Source: JACMLC01 sp963817025
Lineage (GTDB): Bacteria; Acidobacteriota; Blastocatellia; Pyrinomonadales; Pyrinomonadaceae
DNA: 64,000 nt
Direction of reading: 5' to 3'
NCBI GenBank assembly: GCA_963817025.1
Contig: CAWFML010000002.1
Coordinates: 1 to 64,000, forward strand
Shown one piece after another: positions 63,201 through 64,000 of the stretch (within the stretch, counting starts at the first letter, position 1; every line of letters begins with the position of its first letter). The notes beneath the pieces are model-generated. The model was not told the DNA's origin. It searched no databases and was given only the letters and a program-made list of their open reading frames with translations. Both the position numbers and the translations under genes were made by a program.

Positions 63201-64000
63201 TTCATACTCAGAGCCGTTTTCGCTCTTCTTCTTGACCTTCTCCCAGCGACGCTCCTGAAACTGAAGCGTCAGCTTGGCGGAGACCGGGCGGCCCTCATAG
63301 TCGGCAGACTTGATCTCTATCTTCGCCGTGTCGCCTGTGAAATAGACATAGTTGGTCGGGTTGGCGCGGGCGACGATATTGCCGCGCGTGCCGACAAAGC
63401 TGTTTGCGCCCTCAATCGTGCGACGCGCGCTGTCCGTGACCTGCACTTCGAGACGATATTCGTAATCCCACGCTTCCTCATCCTTCTGTTGCGGCACTTC
63501 AAACTCGACGGACAGGCGGCCCTGCTTGTCCAGCCGCCCGGACTCTTCCTTCATCACATCGCCGCTGTAGCCGTAGTATTCGTCGTTGTCCTCGCCTTCC
63601 TCTTCATCTATGCCAAGCTCTTCGGAGTCGTCATCGCCCCTCCACCAGTATGGATAGTAGCGCGAGCGATAGATGTAATACTTGACATCGGCTTCGGCGA
63701 CGGGCGCGCCGAAAAAGTAGCGGGCATCAATCTCAAACTTCATCTTCTCGCCCGCCGAGTAAAACTTTTTCTGCGTCGAGACCTTGACCTTGTATTCGGG
63801 CTTTTTATATTCCTCGATCTTGAAATAGTAGGTCGTCGAGGCTTCGCCGATTTGCGCCGTGATGTGATAGTCGCCGAGCGCGGCTGCTTCTGGAATATCA
63901 ACCTCGCCGTTGAAAGTGCCGCGCGAGTTGAGCGGAAAATCCTGCTCAAGCAACTTGCCGCCGTTCGGGTCTTCAAAGGTGACTTTGACCGTGTCGCTGT
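60246..64000 (-). CDS. Bacterial alpha-2-macroglobulin family protein (partial, 5' end outside window)
   Basis: At least 1250 residues; the frame continues past base 64000, so the N terminus is missing. MG-type beta domains appear through the first half (ITAQIGEASTTYYFKIEEYK; SIKLIPDKKSYRPGETAHVL). The A2M core segment has FWQPDVMTGADGKATVQFKL and LPDNLTTWRATARAVTTDTR. The thioester motif is GCTEQ (encoded near 61695-61709), within YPYGCTEQTMSRFLP, and the thioester domain follows with FQHTDGGWGWW. It should trap proteases in the periplasm or at the cell surface. It is the first visible gene of the operon with the transpeptidase-SpoIID fusion, recalling the A2M/PBP1C pairing of proteobacteria. 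Confidence 0.93.
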   Translation of the reverse strand, partial: SDTVKVTFEDPNGGKLLEQDFPLNSRGTFNGEVDIPEAAALGDYHITAQIGEASTTYYFKIEEYKKPEYKVKVSTQKKFYSAGEKMKFEIDARYFFGAPVAEADVKYYIYRSRYYPYWWRGDDDSEELGIDEEEGEDNDEYYGYSGDVMKEESGRLDKQGRLSVEFEVPQQKDEEAWDYEYRLEVQVTDSARRTIEGANSFVGTRGNIVARANPTNYVYFTGDTAKIEIKSADYEGRPVSAKLTLQFQERRWEKVKKKSENGSEYEEWVAKERELSTVDLKTNDAGEASYDYAVTNPGSIYIKTIVHEKKKDVISPGGYLWVADRRGEWNDYTYEDYGSIKLIPDKKSYRPGETAHVLAMLKTDNAHLLVTTELMSVMSARHIQAKGRAVIIDVPIEARYAPNVYLSVSYVEDNQMYSEDQMLVVPARDRFLDLSIIPNKKEYRPRDTASYTIMARNADGSPAAGAEVSVGVVDESIYSLASESAGNIRREFYGRRYHQVQTNLSLSFRFTGWSGDKPIGIAERKGKPNYQLADFKNETLVDPTVRKDFKDTAFWQPDVMTGADGKATVQFKLPDNLTTWRATARAVTTDTRVGSTVEKVVARKDLILRLETPRFVTAGDTVTLSGIVHNYLKSGKETHISLEVSGAQLLDRAKETVKIESNGKHRVDWRVSAPQTGEMRLLAKALTDKESDAIELVINVLPRGLKQTTAQASTFSQNDVTEDYSFDFPANADEQARTLRIEASPSVAGSLFGALDYLTGYPYGCTEQTMSRFLPTVIVAHTLKDVKTASINSKNNINDKVQKGLERLYNFQHTDGGWGWWKDDQSDPFMTAYVVDGLMLAKNAGYEVEEYRITQGRSKLKEMLDENKAGDKQIDLESRSYMIYSLTESGETDRKYVDELFAKRGELQAYGRALLALTFKLLKDEERARTVASEIERAATVTETDASWTSRRRQMIDFSEVNDIEATAFSLKALAQINPQSPLLPKAARWLVSNRTNGYWWDSTKQTAFAIFGLTEYLKVSRELSPDYVVEIYLNGEQVLNRPVTASDAATAQTFIIKRKGREVSPVNRVRVVKRGSGMLYFSATLDYFTGDEQVAARGSEELQLTRDYLRLRIDESSGKPEWKLEPLTGEVRSGDVIVSRLRLKGKPAQRLMIEDPIPAGVEQITRVGSIELDYSNDRWRSYWYSSREFRDDRTVIFLSEFDGEAEFQYAMRVQIPGEFRINPARTELMYRPSVHSNTASASMTILDKK

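Overview
The window looks like chromosome of an Acidobacteriota bacterium, most likely class Blastocatellia. The pointers are an acidobacterial VWFA-domain protein, a DUF1800/DUF1501 secretion pair, an ECF-type sigma factor with a zinc-finger membrane partner, GC-rich codons, and many ~100 bp intergenic palindromes built on a 'cgcaaaggcgcaaag' core. No rRNA, tRNA or CRISPR array was seen. Family calls rest on motifs read by eye, not on database searches.

Layout. 1-9.5 kb: sigma/anti-sigma pair, zinc-ribbon membrane protein, secreted M28 peptidase, DUF1800 and DUF1501 proteins separated by an unusual 21-bp tandem dyad array, and an orphan molybdate permease. 9.5-19.2 kb: a REP-associated transposase with REP palindromes, a cyclase-family hydrolase, an acyl-CoA dehydrogenase plus phosphotransferase pair, birA, a frameshifted glycosyltransferase, coaX, a conserved hypothetical and rlmD.

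19.19-37.86 kb is an ~18.7 kb AT-richer Tn7-like transposon inserted at the 3' end of rlmD. It has three TnsB-type sites at the left end and four at the right, tnsA-tnsB-tnsC, a tniQ/tnsD gene fused to an IS5-type DUF4096 domain (broken by an amber codon), and a second, intact tniQ. There are no cas genes. Its cargo looks like a defence island. One operon encodes a fusion of an XRE helix-turn-helix, a deoxynucleoside kinase and a nucleoside 2-deoxyribosyltransferase-like domain, translationally coupled to a two-TM GAF-like protein. Next to it is a cassette of a truncated adenine methylase, a ParB-like protein, a nuclease-like/HEPN protein and a double-HEPN protein. Much of the island is decaying: an IS630-type insertion, frameshifts, a nonsense codon, a 5' truncation, and an IS1-type element sitting inside a TnsB site.

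37.9-64 kb returns to core sequence: comEC (frameshifted), a histidine kinase/SRPBCC/sigma-54 regulator group, two membrane/coiled proteins, a VWFA protein, and a complete urate catabolism run (allB-alc-uraD-uraH-puuD, in reverse pathway order). After these come a CAP protein, a methyltransferase, a DUF6986 aldolase, and an envelope operon running alpha-2-macroglobulin -> membrane protein -> transpeptidase-SpoIID fusion -> HEYAH metallopeptidase. The palindrome families occur throughout the core but not in the transposon, which supports foreign origin of the island.

The strongest candidates for undescribed biology are the HTH-kinase-deoxyribosyltransferase/GAF pair, the 21-bp dyad array with compensatory base changes, the TniQ-DUF4096 fusion, and the A2M/transpeptidase-SpoIID operon.
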